Under the pieces are notes generated by a model. That model was given only the letters and a program-made list of their open reading frames with translations. It was not told the DNA's origin and searched no databases. Position numbers and translations under genes: made by a program. Positions 7,227 to 15,609 of a DNA stretch of 15,609 nt are shown piece after piece (the first letter of the stretch is position 1; the number at the start of each line of letters is the position of its first letter). The DNA comes from Clostridia bacterium (GTDB lineage: Bacteria; Bacillota_A; Clostridia; Oscillospirales; CAG-272): NCBI GenBank assembly GCA_017472105.1, contig JAFUQY010000061.1, positions 1 to 15,609 on the forward strand. The letters are read 5' to 3'.

Positions 7227-7970
7227 TTATATGGTCTGCTGTGCGGTCAGCATCGTGAAAAGTCCGTACACAACCGGAACGAGAAGTCCCGGAAGCATGT
7301 TGCCAACCTTCACCTTCTTGCCGAAGAAGAGGTTGATGCCGACTGCGAAAATCATGACCGAGCCGACAAGGGACATGCCGGAGATGATTTCGTCCGTGAG
7401 GTAGCTTCCGATCACACCCGCGAGAGCCGTGATGCCGCCCTGATAGATCGCCATGGGAATCGCGGAGCACATGACGCCGATGCCGAGGGTGGACGCAAAA
7501 ATCATGGTGGAGATGAAGTCGAGGATGGATTTGGAGAACAGCAGTGCGGGATCGCCTTCCAGACCGTCCTTGAGGGAGCCGACGATTGCCATTGCACCGA
7601 CGCAGACGACGAGTGTTGCCGTCACAAAGCCTTCGGTGAAGCGGGAGTCGCCCTGGAACAGCTTGAACTTCTTCATTTTATCGCCGATGGATTCCAGTCC
7701 GTCCTCGATTTTCAGAAGTTCGCCGAGGATGGTGCCGATGACGAGGGAGACGATCATGAGCATGATGCCCTGTGTTCCGAGGGAGCCGTCCTCATTCACG
7801 ACGAGCATTTCCGCCATGGTACAGCTGATGCCGATGAACATGGTGGCGATGCCGAGGGTTTTCATGACGGATTCCTGCATCCGCTCGGACAGTCCCTTTT
7901 TCGCAAGCATGCCGATGAGACTTCCGAGGAGGACGGTGATGGTGTTGACGATTGTGCCGATACCCGGCAT
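7227..7970 (-). CDS. DUF554 family integral membrane protein (YqgA-like)
   Basis: A 247-residue polytopic membrane protein of the DUF554 family (E. coli YqgA, B. subtilis YdfK type), whose function is not established; a transport role is often suspected. The start MPGIGTIVNTITVLLGSLIG is the family's N-terminal signature. Hydrophobic segments lie at about 4-23, 38-56, 68-86, 114-133, 150-172, 178-190, 199-216 and 225-242, with a charged cytoplasmic-type loop at 87-112. The ATG at 7970 has only a weak purine-rich ribosome site (AAGAAGTGA). An in-frame ATG at 8069 would add 33 residues unlike the family and is rejected. The gene lies 141 bp after polC and 69 bp before spoIVA, both on its strand. 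No clear sigma-A promoter is visible upstream. Confidence 0.88.
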   Translation of the reverse strand: MPGIGTIVNTITVLLGSLIGMLAKKGLSERMQESVMKTLGIATMFIGISCTMAEMLVVNEDGSLGTQGIMLMIVSLVIGTILGELLKIEDGLESIGDKMKKFKLFQGDSRFTEGFVTATLVVCVGAMAIVGSLKDGLEGDPALLFSKSILDFISTMIFASTLGIGVMCSAIPMAIYQGGITALAGVIGSYLTDEIISGMSLVGSVMIFAVGINLFFGKKVKVGNMLPGLLVPVVYGLFTMLTAQQTI

Positions 7971-8041
7971 ATAAATCACTTCTTTTCTTTCAAATTTCTG
8001 ATTGCTGCTCAGCGTTCCACAAAACCAATCTTGCACAATCT

Positions 8042-8053
8042 CCACGGTCGTGG
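8042..8053. repeat. Short dyad in the polC-DUF554 spacer
   Basis: CCACG-GT-CGTGG forms a 5-bp inverted repeat about 72 bp upstream of the DUF554 start. It could be a regulator site, but it is short and may be due to chance. Confidence 0.2.
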
Positions 8054-8094
8054 GATATCGTACAGTCAAAGTTTCAGGTACGCCGAGCCTGCCC

Positions 8095-8110
8095 GCAGGG
8101 GCTGCCCTGC
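8095..8110 (-). other. Small GC-rich hairpin immediately after the polC stop
   Basis: On the minus strand GCAGGG (8110-8105), a CAGC tetraloop and CCCTGC (8100-8095) form a 6-bp stem beginning one nucleotide after the polC TAA. No T-tract follows, so it is not a standard intrinsic terminator. It could be a 3'-end stabilising or Rho-dependent element, or polC transcripts may read on into DUF554. Confidence 0.4.
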
Positions 8111-8111
8111 A

Positions 8112-11100
8112 TTAACCGAACATGGAGAGCTGGTTGGTTTTCGACATGCCTTTGAGTGCGCCGTTCTTTTCGAGCAGTTCAAGGATACTCTTGGATACCT
8201 TCGCGGTTGTGCGGAGCTCGTCGATGGAGTAGATATTGCCGGACTGCATCGCATTCATGATGTTCACCGCTACCGTTTCGCCGAGCCCAGGGAGGGATGT
8301 GAACGGCAGGCGGATTTTTCCCTTTTCGGGCATGTACTTGGTCGCGTGGGATTTGTTGATGTCAACCGGCAGGAAGTCGTAGCCGCGCTGGAAGTATTCG
8401 TTGACGAGCATGAGTGCGTTTGCGAGATCCGCTTCGGTTGCGGTAATGTCGCGTCCGCGTTTTTTGATGTCCGCCATGACCTTTCTGACATGCTCCTTGC
8501 CGCCCATGACCACTTCACCGTCGAATCCGTCGGGAGCCGCCGTGAAGTAAGCCGCGTAGAATTCCACGGGATAGTAGATTTTGTACCACATCAGGCGGAT
8601 CGCGTCGATAACATATGCTGCGGCGTGTGCCTTCGGGAACATGTACCGGATCTTCTGCAGGGAGTCGATGTACCACTGCGGTACGCCGTTCTCGTGCATC
8701 GCGTCCTGCATGTCCTGCGGGATGATGACGCCTTTTTTGTTTTTCCGGACGAACTCCATGATCTTGAACGACAGGGATTTGTCCATGCCGTACTTGTGAA
8801 TCAGGGTCATCATAATGTCGTCACGGCACCCGATAACGTCGGAAATCGTACAGGTTCCGGAGGAAATCAGCTCGTCCGCGTTGCCCAGCCAGCATCCCGT
8901 GCCGTGCGTCAGACCGGAGATCTGGAGAAGGTCGGTGAAATTTTTCGGCTGAGCGTCCATGAGAACGCCGCGGATGAAGTTGGTGCCCATCTCAGGCAGT
9001 CCGAGCGTCGCGGTTTTGGAGTCGATCATTTCGGGGGTAACGCCGATCGGTTCCGTGGAGGTAAAGCTCTTGTACACCGCCGGGTCACTCATCGGAACGT
9101 CAAGTACACTGTATCCGGAGTATTCTTCCAGACGCTTGTACTTGGTCGGAATATCGTGTCCGAGGATATCGAGCTTGAGGATGGTATCGTGGAGGTATTT
9201 GAACTCGAAGTGCGTGCTGACAATGTCGGAGTTGGGGTCGTCCGCCGGGTGCTGGATGGGGCAGAAATCGTAGATCTCGTATTCCGCGGGAACGACGATC
9301 ATGCCGCCCGGATGCTGACCGGTGGTTCGCTTGATACCCACGCATCCGTTGACGAGACGATCCATTTCCGCACGGTTGACGGAGATTCCCTTGCCTTCGA
9401 GATACCGTGCTGCGAAACCGAACGCCGTTTTGTCAGCGAGCGTACCGATGGTTCCCGCCTTGAACGCCTTGCCCGCGCCGAAGAGGACTTCGGTAAACTT
9501 GTGTGCGTCACCCTGTACGTCGCCGGAGAAGTTCAGGTCAATGTCAGGGGTTTTGTCACCCTTGAACCCAAGGAAGGTTTCAAACGGGATATCGTGGCCG
9601 TCCTGAGCGCAGATTGTGCCGCAGTTCGGGCATTTTTTCTCGGGAAGGTCAAATCCGGAGCCGACTTCACCGTGCATGAAGAATTCGTTCCACTTGCAGT
9701 TCGGACAGCGGTAGTGCGGCGGGAGCGGATTGACTCGGGTGATTCCCGCCATGGTTGCCGCAAAGGACGAACCAACGGAACCTCGGGATCCCACCTGATA
9801 CCCCTTCGATTCGCTGTTTTCCACCAGTTTTCGCGCAATGATGTACATGATGGCGAAACCGTTTTTGATGATGGAGTCAAGCTCACGTGCGAGACGTTCG
9901 GAAACCACTTCGGGCAGCGGGTCGCCGTAGAGATCCTTCGCAAGCTCCCAGCATTTGTTGGTGAGTTCTTCTTCCGCACCGTCGATATGCGGCGGGTAGT
10001 TGCCCTCGGGAATGGGGCGGCACACCTCGATCATATCGGCAATTTTGTTCGGATTTTCGATGACGACTTCCCTTGCCACATCTTCGCCGAGGTAGGCAAA
10101 TTCCGCGAGCATTTCCTCCGTCGTGCGGAAGTACAGCTTGGTTTCGCGGTCGGCGTCCTTGAATCCGAGACCGGACAGAATGACGCGGCGGAAGATTTCG
10201 TCTTCGGGATTTTTATAATGTGCGTCGCAGGTTGCGCAGACGGGACGGTTTGCCTTACGTCCGATCTCGATGATCCTGCGGTTGAAGTTGCGCAGGGCTT
10301 CTTCATCGGGTACCTTGCCGTCCGCTATCATGAAGTCGTTGTTGGAGATGGGCTGGATCTCGAGATAATCGTAGAACTGCGCCATTTCAACGAGGTCGGC
10401 TTCGGGTTTGCCCTCCATCATCGCCGTGAACAGCTCGCCGGCTTCACATGCGGAGCCGAGGATGAGACCTTCGCGGTGCTCTTCGAGAAGCGTACGCGGG
10501 ATTCTGGGATGGCGGTAGTAGTATTTCAGGTTGGACGCGGAAACCAGCTTGTACAGGTTCTTCATGCCCTCCTGATTCTTGACGAGAATGATCTGGTGAT
10601 AGGATTTGAGCTTCAGGGGGTCCGCTTTTTCCGCCATGGTGAAGTTCATACGGGAAATGGTGTCGATGCCCTCTTCCTTGAGACGCTCGGACATGCAGGT
10701 GAAGATTGCCGCAAGCATTTCCGCGTCGTCGGATGCTCTGTGGTGATTGAAATCGCCGAGCTTGTAGTGCTTCGCGAGCGTATCCAGCTTGTGATTCCGC
10801 AGGTCGGGATTCATGTAGCGGGACATTGCGACGGTATCGAGATAGGGATTCTCAAACGGCATGCCGCATTCTTCCGCCGCAAACCGGATGAAGCCGGTGT
10901 CGAAGGATGCGTTGTGCGCGACGAGCATTCTATCCCCGATGAACGCGAAGAAATCCTTGAGAACGTCCGCAATCGGAGGCGCATCCGCTACCATTTCGTC
11001 GGTGATGCCGGTCAGCTCGGTGATGTTTTCGGGAATATGTACGCCGGGGTTGACGAAGGAGTTGAACTTGCCCTTCACTTCCCCGTTCTGCACGATGACT

Positions 11101-12545
11101 GCACCGATTTCCGTGATCTTGCAGGTTGCGGCGGACAGACCGGTGGTTTCGATATCGAATACGGCAAACTCGTCGTTGAAGGTGATTTCCTCACCCTTGT
11201 ACGCCGCGCGTGACGTATCGTCGACGTAGTAGGCCTCCACGCCGTAGATGACCTTGATCTCGTTGTTCAGACCGTCCGCGGTGAGCATGGCGACCGGAAA
11301 GCTCTGGAGATTGCCGTGGTCGGTGATGGCGACGGCTTTGTGTCCCCATTTGTGCGCGGTTTTGACGATGTCGTCCGCCTTGATGATCGCGTCCATCGCG
11401 GACATATTGGTGTGCAGATGAAGCTCGACACGCTTTTCTTCCGCTTTGTCCTTGCGTCCGATGGTGTCGATCTTGAGGATATCGGTGTGCGCCATGTACA
11501 GGTCGTTGTCGAAGGTGTCGCGCTTGATCGTACCGCGGATGGCGTATGCTTTGCCCTTTCCGAAGAGCGTTTCGGTTTCGGGAACCGCTTCAACAGGCAC
11601 GGTCATTTTGATATAGATGGATGCGTCCTTGTCCGTAGCCGCAACAGTGAACATGACCTTGTCGCCCTTTCGGGTTTCCTTCTGCTGAATGTCAAATACT
11701 TCACAGAGGATGATTACGTTCTTGCCGGTGGAACGGATGGAACGGAGCGGAGTTGTGCCGGTGATTTCGAACAGCTCGCCGAATACAACCTCGGGAGAGG
11801 AGATATCGAAGTCAATTTTACCGGAGTGAACCACGCCTTCGCGGACGGTTTCCGGGTAATCGCTGCCGTCGAAGAGGGATTGCACCCTCGGGAGAACCGG
11901 CTTCTCTTCGACTTCCGGCGCCTGAGGCATGGACTGTGCACGTTCGGCTTCCTGCATCATGCGTTCGTATTCAGCGGAGATATGCGCGGATTCGCTGTTC
12001 AGACGTTCCATCTGCTTTGCGACATATTCAGCATACTGCTGCTCGGCGTCCGCTGTTTTTTCGATTTGGATATGTACGGAAATGCTGAATTCGCTGTAAA
12101 TGATGCCCTCGATGATGCGTGCGGTTTCCGCGAGATTGAGGAGTGTGATGCCGCCCTGCGTGAACGGGATGCGGATGACGATGGTTTCGCCGTCCTGCTC
12201 CAGCTCGTATTTATCAAAGAACCCGCTGACCACCACGCCGACCCGCGCCGCTTCTGTCAGGATCTCGCCCATGTAGTCCATGGAGAAGAGCTCGGCGGGA
12301 TAGTGGGTCAGAATCCGCATCTGGGAGAGCTCGTACGCTTCCTTGATCTGATTCTCGAGTGCGTAAATGTCACGTTTTTTATAAAGTCTCGGCAGGCGGC
12401 ATCCGACTTCTGCAATGCGGTGTTCCCGGTCGATTCTGAGGGTCAGGTCAGCGGCGTCCGAGAAGATTTCGCGGCCTTTTGCGCTCAGCTCGGGGACCAC
12501 TTTCCTGAAGACATCCGACAGAGTCCGGGTCTTGTTTTCTGCCAT
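8112..12545 (-). CDS. polC: DNA polymerase III PolC-type alpha subunit
   Basis: Replicative DNA polymerase of low-GC Gram-positives with a built-in proofreading exonuclease. The 1477 residues compare with 1437 in B. subtilis. Domain order: N-terminal domain and charged linker (to about 225), OB fold (about 240-365), PHP domain starting at ELHLHTNMS (H376, H378), and a DEDDh exonuclease inserted in PHP (D464 and E466 in FDIETTG, D549 in ASFDTGF, H602 and D607 in HRASDDAEML). The family Cys cluster lies at C947, C950, C972 and C975, with C979 nearby. The palm aspartates are D1001 and D1003 in PDIDLNF and D1126 in LDILGHD, followed by the fingers and the GLGETVA helix-hairpin-helix region. All catalytic residues are present. 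The C-terminal NQLSMFG resembles a beta-clamp-binding QLSLF-type motif. AGGAGG (12556-12551) lies 5 nt before the ATG and overlaps the ispG stop, so translation is probably coupled. Confidence 0.98.
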   Translation of the reverse strand: MAENKTRTLSDVFRKVVPELSAKGREIFSDAADLTLRIDREHRIAEVGCRLPRLYKKRDIYALENQIKEAYELSQMRILTHYPAELFSMDYMGEILTEAARVGVVVSGFFDKYELEQDGETIVIRIPFTQGGITLLNLAETARIIEGIIYSEFSISVHIQIEKTADAEQQYAEYVAKQMERLNSESAHISAEYERMMQEAERAQSMPQAPEVEEKPVLPRVQSLFDGSDYPETVREGVVHSGKIDFDISSPEVVFGELFEITGTTPLRSIRSTGKNVIILCEVFDIQQKETRKGDKVMFTVAATDKDASIYIKMTVPVEAVPETETLFGKGKAYAIRGTIKRDTFDNDLYMAHTDILKIDTIGRKDKAEEKRVELHLHTNMSAMDAIIKADDIVKTAHKWGHKAVAITDHGNLQSFPVAMLTADGLNNEIKVIYGVEAYYVDDTSRAAYKGEEITFNDEFAVFDIETTGLSAATCKITEIGAVIVQNGEVKGKFNSFVNPGVHIPENITELTGITDEMVADAPPIADVLKDFFAFIGDRMLVAHNASFDTGFIRFAAEECGMPFENPYLDTVAMSRYMNPDLRNHKLDTLAKHYKLGDFNHHRASDDAEMLAAIFTCMSERLKEEGIDTISRMNFTMAEKADPLKLKSYHQIILVKNQEGMKNLYKLVSASNLKYYYRHPRIPRTLLEEHREGLILGSACEAGELFTAMMEGKPEADLVEMAQFYDYLEIQPISNNDFMIADGKVPDEEALRNFNRRIIEIGRKANRPVCATCDAHYKNPEDEIFRRVILSGLGFKDADRETKLYFRTTEEMLAEFAYLGEDVAREVVIENPNKIADMIEVCRPIPEGNYPPHIDGAEEELTNKCWELAKDLYGDPLPEVVSERLARELDSIIKNGFAIMYIIARKLVENSESKGYQVGSRGSVGSSFAATMAGITRVNPLPPHYRCPNCKWNEFFMHGEVGSGFDLPEKKCPNCGTICAQDGHDIPFETFLGFKGDKTPDIDLNFSGDVQGDAHKFTEVLFGAGKAFKAGTIGTLADKTAFGFAARYLEGKGISVNRAEMDRLVNGCVGIKRTTGQHPGGMIVVPAEYEIYDFCPIQHPADDPNSDIVSTHFEFKYLHDTILKLDILGHDIPTKYKRLEEYSGYSVLDVPMSDPAVYKSFTSTEPIGVTPEMIDSKTATLGLPEMGTNFIRGVLMDAQPKNFTDLLQISGLTHGTGCWLGNADELISSGTCTISDVIGCRDDIMMTLIHKYGMDKSLSFKIMEFVRKNKKGVIIPQDMQDAMHENGVPQWYIDSLQKIRYMFPKAHAAAYVIDAIRLMWYKIYYPVEFYAAYFTAAPDGFDGEVVMGGKEHVRKVMADIKKRGRDITATEADLANALMLVNEYFQRGYDFLPVDINKSHATKYMPEKGKIRLPFTSLPGLGETVAVNIMNAMQSGNIYSIDELRTTAKVSKSILELLEKNGALKGMSKTNQLSMFG

Positions 12546-12555
12546 AACTGCCTCC

Positions 12556-13632
12556 TCAGTTTTCGTTCAGTGCTTTTTTCGTCTCTTCCACGAGGAAGTT
12601 CACGGCGTCCGCTTCTTCGACACGGTGCATCGGCTGTCCGTTCTTAAAGAACACGACAAATCCGTCGCCGCCTGCGATTCCGAAATCGGCTTCTCGCGCC
12701 TCACCGGGACCGTTGACGACGCATCCCATCACAGCGACCTTGAGCTTCTTTCCGTTGGTCGGAATGCCGCGGATCGCCTCTTTGTACTGCTTTCCGATGC
12801 CGATCAGATCGATTTTGGTACGTCCGCAGGTGGGACAGGATACGACATCCACGCCGCCGCCCACGTTCAGACCAAGCGATGCGAGAATTTCCCTGCCGGC
12901 GTCAACTTCCTTCACCGGATCGGCGGTCAGGGATACGCGGATGGTGTCGCCGATGCCGTCGAGCAGGAGGGAGCCGATGCCGATGGAATTCTTCACCAGC
13001 CCGGAGTAGTCATCCCCAGCCTCGGTCACGCCGAGATGGAGCGGGTAGTCGGTGTTTTCGTGCAGAATCCGTGCGGCGCGGGTCATTTCCTGAATGGTTG
13101 AAGATTTGATGGAAATGACGATGTCGGAAAAGCCGCAGGATTCGAGTGCGTCCGCTTCGTTCATGGCGGATTCCGCGAGTGCTTCAGCGGTCGGTGCGCC
13201 GTATTTCTCGAGCAGTTTCTTATCCAGCGAGCCGCCGTTGACGCCGATGCGGATGGGGAGTCCGGCATTTCGGCAGGCATCTGCAACCTCGCGCACCTTC
13301 CAGCCGTCTCCTATGTTTCCGGGGTTGATGCGGATTTTATCGGCTCCCGCTTTCACGGATGCGAGCGCGATTTTGTAGTCAAAATGGATATCCGCGACAA
13401 GGGGACACTTCACGCCGGCGTTTTTCGCGATGGTAAACACCTCGGCGTATTCTTCCCTCGGCACGGCAAGGCGCACGATGTCGCATCCTGCCGCTTCCAG
13501 ACGCCGGATCTGGTCAAGGCATGCCGCAAAATCGTGCGCGGGTGTATTGGTCATGGACTGGACGGAGACGGGATTTCCACCGCCGATTTTCACCCGTCCT
13601 GCTGTAACGGTTCTTGTTGTTTTCTTCATCAT
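12556..13632 (-). CDS. ispG: 4-hydroxy-3-methylbut-2-enyl diphosphate synthase (flavodoxin/ferredoxin)
   Basis: Iron-sulphur enzyme of the MEP isoprenoid pathway, reducing the cyclic diphosphate MEcPP to HMBPP. The 358 residues are normal for the bacterial two-domain form. The N-terminal TIM barrel includes GGGNPVSVQSMTNT and the strand-end motifs VADIHFDY and INPGNIGD. The C-terminal domain carries the 4Fe-4S ligands C266 and C269 (SCPTCGR), C304 and E311 (GCVVNGPGE). The ATG at 13632 (or the adjacent one at 13629) agrees with homologues that begin MxKTTRxVxxG, but no convincing Shine-Dalgarno is visible upstream (AACGAAATATAGT). It starts 30 nt after rseP and ends 10 nt before polC. dxr of the same pathway lies upstream in the operon. 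Confidence 0.97.
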   Translation of the reverse strand: MMKKTTRTVTAGRVKIGGGNPVSVQSMTNTPAHDFAACLDQIRRLEAAGCDIVRLAVPREEYAEVFTIAKNAGVKCPLVADIHFDYKIALASVKAGADKIRINPGNIGDGWKVREVADACRNAGLPIRIGVNGGSLDKKLLEKYGAPTAEALAESAMNEADALESCGFSDIVISIKSSTIQEMTRAARILHENTDYPLHLGVTEAGDDYSGLVKNSIGIGSLLLDGIGDTIRVSLTADPVKEVDAGREILASLGLNVGGGVDVVSCPTCGRTKIDLIGIGKQYKEAIRGIPTNGKKLKVAVMGCVVNGPGEAREADFGIAGGDGFVVFFKNGQPMHRVEEADAVNFLVEETKKALNEN

Positions 13633-13662
13633 ACTATATTTCGTTTCGTATTGTTTTCAATG

Positions 13663-14712
13663 TCAGAACAATGCGGCGATATCCTTGAAGGCGATGACGA
13701 CCATGAGGATCATCAGCACCACAAGTCCCGCGAAATGCACGTAGCCTTCGATGTTGGGGTCAACGGGTCTGCGCCGGATCAGCTCGATCAGCTGGAACAG
13801 GAGCCGTCCGCCGTCCAGTGCAGGCAGGGGCAGGAGATTCATCACGCCGAGGTTCATGCTGATGACAACGGCGAGGTAGATGAGATCCGATATGCCTTCT
13901 TCCGCCGCTTCGCCGAGCGCTTTGGTGACGCCGACGGGACCGGAGATGGCTTCCGCACCGTAGCGTCCGGTGACAAGGTCATACAGGGATTCCCAGATCA
14001 TCTTGATCGTGGATGCGGATCGGAAAACGGCATGCTTCAGCACGGTTCCGACGTTCTTGTCGTCCACGCTGACCTTGAAATCGACGGTTCCGAACTTCGT
14101 TCCCTGCATCACAATGGTCGGGAATTCGACGTCGGGAATCGTGAGCTTCTGTCCGCCGCGGATTACGGTCACGTCGATCGGTTCCACGCCCTTGCGCATG
14201 ACTTCGTACACGACTTCGTCGGCGATGTGGACGCGGGTTCCGTCAATTTCGATGATTCGGTCACCGATCTGCAATCCGGCATCTTCCGCATAGCAGAATC
14301 CGGTGTCGTCGGGAACGAACATTGCGATCTCATTCGACGGGAGATACTGCTGGAACGCGACAAGGACGAACATCACAAGGATGCCGACGATCAGGTTCAT
14401 CGCAGCACCGGCGCAGGTGATGATGATCCTCTGCCAGACCGGTTTGCGGTGGAATGCGTTTTCGTCCGCGGATTCTTCGTCCTCCCCTTCCATAGAGACA
14501 AAGCCGCCGATGGGAAGAAGACGGAGACTGTACGCGATATCGGTTTTTCTGGATACTTTGGTGAAAATCTTCGGGCCCATGCCGATGGCGAACTCATGAA
14601 TGGTCACGCCGAATAGCCGCGCGGTGAGATAATGTCCCAGCTCGTGAATGAAAATGAGGACACCGAAGATGAGAAGTGCGATAATAATGTAGAGTATGCT
14701 GATAGGACTCAC
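13663..14712 (-). CDS. rseP: Site-2 intramembrane zinc metalloprotease (RseP/RasP family)
   Basis: Membrane-embedded protease that cleaves transmembrane segments, typically of anti-sigma factors and signal-peptide remnants. In the 349 residues the zinc motif HELGH is at 23-27 in the first membrane helix. A second helix is at about 96-120, a PDZ domain at about 127-195 (GLQIGDRIIEIDG), and the third metal ligand D300 in NLLPLPALDGG (292-302), followed by the last helix (about 325-342). It is the single-PDZ form usual in Firmicutes. The start is GTG at 14712: an overlapping ATG is out of frame and meets a stop at once, and homologues begin at MSxISILYII. The purine-rich AAAGG is only 2 nt away, an unusually short spacing. 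It lies 15 nt after dxr. The substrate is not identifiable here. Confidence 0.96.
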   Translation of the reverse strand: MSPISILYIIIALLIFGVLIFIHELGHYLTARLFGVTIHEFAIGMGPKIFTKVSRKTDIAYSLRLLPIGGFVSMEGEDEESADENAFHRKPVWQRIIITCAGAAMNLIVGILVMFVLVAFQQYLPSNEIAMFVPDDTGFCYAEDAGLQIGDRIIEIDGTRVHIADEVVYEVMRKGVEPIDVTVIRGGQKLTIPDVEFPTIVMQGTKFGTVDFKVSVDDKNVGTVLKHAVFRSASTIKMIWESLYDLVTGRYGAEAISGPVGVTKALGEAAEEGISDLIYLAVVISMNLGVMNLLPLPALDGGRLLFQLIELIRRRPVDPNIEGYVHFAGLVVLMILMVVIAFKDIAALF

Positions 14713-14727
14713 ATCCTTTGGGTAGAT

Positions 14728-15609
14728 TTATCTGCGGGAAATCAGTTCACGGCACATCGCTCTGGCTTCACGGGATGCCGCAAATGCCGATTCCTCGTCC
14801 ATGGTATAGGATACCGGAATTTTCGTTAACACTTCCATCACAAGAGATGAAATGTCTGTAAATCCGATCTCTTCATGGAGAAATGCGTCGACGGCTTCTT
14901 CGTCAGCGGCGATGAGGGACGTGGGTGCTGTGCCGCCTTTGCGGATTGCCTGCCGTGCCGCATCGAGAAGAGGAAATGCGGTGGTATCGGGATTGGCGAA
15001 GGTCAGGCTCGAGAGTGCGGCGAAATCCAGGCCTTTTCCGTTCACGGGAGCGGAATGCGGTGCACTTGCGGCATATCGGATACAGTCGCGCATGTCGGGA
15101 TGTCCCATCTGTGCCATGACGGTGTTATCATTATATTCGACCATGGAGTGAATTATACTCTGATGGTGAATGACAACGTCGACGCGGTCCTCGGGCATGC
15201 CGAAAAGCCGCACCGCCTCAATGATCTCAAAGCCCTTGTTCATGAGGGTTGCGGAGTCGATGGTGATTTTTCTGCCCATTTTCCACGTGGGATGGTTGAG
15301 CGCCTCTGCGGGTGTGACGGATTTGAGCTGTTCCCATGTGCGGTTTTTGAACGGTCCTCCCGATGCGGTCAGGATGATCTTTTTAATGTCGGAAAGATCC
15401 TTGCCCTCAAGACAGCGGTAGATCGCGCTGTGCTCGCTGTCGACGGGAATCATCTCACCGCCGGACTTCGCCATGGTGTCGAAAATCAGGTCTCCTACGG
15501 CGATGATGGCTTCTTTGTTTGCCATGCCGACCCGTTTGCCGGACTGTGCCGCGGCGAGTGCGTATCCGATGCCCTCGAGCCCTGCAACGGAGTGAAAAAT
15601 CATGTCGGC
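14728..15609 (-). CDS. dxr: 1-deoxy-D-xylulose 5-phosphate reductoisomerase (partial, N-terminus outside window)
   Basis: NADPH-dependent enzyme that turns DXP into MEP, the first committed step of the MEP pathway. The visible 293 codons are the C-terminal three quarters; roughly the first 90-100 residues, holding most of the NADPH-binding fold, lie beyond the right edge. Recognisable family segments are AGKR-like SGKRVGMANKE, the metal-binding PVDSEHSAIYRCL (equivalent to D150/E152 of the E. coli enzyme), LTASGGPFKNR, TIDSATLMNKGFEIIEA (NKG..E, equivalent to N227/K228/E231), and HHQSIIHSMVEYNDNTVMAQMGHPDM. The reading frame is open to the window edge. The gene ends with TAA at 14730-14728, 15 nt before rseP. 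In related genomes cdsA usually precedes it. Confidence 0.97.
   Translation of the reverse strand, partial: ADMIFHSVAGLEGIGYALAAAQSGKRVGMANKEAIIAVGDLIFDTMAKSGGEMIPVDSEHSAIYRCLEGKDLSDIKKIILTASGGPFKNRTWEQLKSVTPAEALNHPTWKMGRKITIDSATLMNKGFEIIEAVRLFGMPEDRVDVVIHHQSIIHSMVEYNDNTVMAQMGHPDMRDCIRYAASAPHSAPVNGKGLDFAALSSLTFANPDTTAFPLLDAARQAIRKGGTAPTSLIAADEEAVDAFLHEEIGFTDISSLVMEVLTKIPVSYTMDEESAFAASREARAMCRELISRR

Noticed and set aside
7970..8069. ATG at 8069 as the DUF554 start.
   Set aside because: The additional 33 residues are hydrophilic and unlike the family, which begins right at the first membrane segment.
5733..11213. A plus-strand open frame of 1826 codons running antisense across spoIVA, DUF554 and most of polC.
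   Set aside because: It mirrors three clearly real genes and their spacers, its product is an unnatural His/Asp/Val/Phe-rich mixture without any domain, and it reflects the GC-biased codon use of the opposite strand.
1..15609. Looked for CRISPR arrays, tRNA or rRNA genes, insertion sequences, phage genes, toxin-antitoxin pairs and riboswitches.
   Set aside because: No regularly spaced repeats, transposase or integrase frames, cloverleaf-like sequences or recognised riboswitch cores were seen; every gap over about 100 bp is accounted for by promoters, dyads or hairpins.

Overview
The window is chromosomal DNA of a spore-forming, fermentative-type Clostridia bacterium (Bacillota), probably an uncultured gut member of the Oscillospirales or Christensenellales. 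Four things point there: a full spoIVA (Firmicutes-specific spore coat ATPase), a Gram-positive PolC replicase, the Firmicutes gene order dxr-rseP-ispG-polC, and purine-rich Shine-Dalgarno sites with sigma-A-like promoters in otherwise fairly GC-rich DNA. The lineage is inferred from gene content only. I see no mobile element, CRISPR array, tRNA, rRNA or sign of transfer; this is mostly core genome.

Layout, left to right. Positions 1-1814 (minus) hold the N-terminal two thirds of secA, cut by the window edge. A 245-bp divergent spacer carries the secA promoter, which overlaps an operator-like inverted repeat, and a consensus promoter for a trmL-type tRNA 2'-O-methyltransferase (plus). The trmL stop codon overlaps that of a convergent cardiolipin synthase (minus). 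Divergent from cls, and driven by a near-perfect promoter, is a two-gene plus-strand operon: an SGNH/GDSL hydrolase and a glycerophosphodiester phosphodiesterase, ended by an intrinsic terminator. Then, all on the minus strand, come spoIVA, a DUF554 membrane protein, polC, ispG, rseP and the C-terminal part of dxr, which runs off the right edge. Transcription order is dxr > rseP > ispG > polC, then DUF554 > spoIVA.

Functionally, dxr and ispG are two steps of the methylerythritol phosphate (MEP) isoprenoid pathway. They are co-transcribed with an intramembrane site-2 protease and the replicative polymerase, a common Firmicutes envelope/replication cluster. The cls, SGNH and GDPD genes form a plausible phospholipid synthesis and turnover neighbourhood. 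No new protein system is evident.

The most interesting signals are in the non-coding DNA. In front of spoIVA a perfect 9-bp inverted repeat sequesters the Shine-Dalgarno site and runs into a T-rich tract containing the TTG start codon. A sigma-E-like promoter sits inside the hairpin, so that its own transcript would escape the structure. In front of secA there is an operator-like palindrome over the promoter, and a leader with a displaced Shine-Dalgarno sequence and a hairpin. All coordinates and motif readings were done by eye; no homology search or folding calculation was run.
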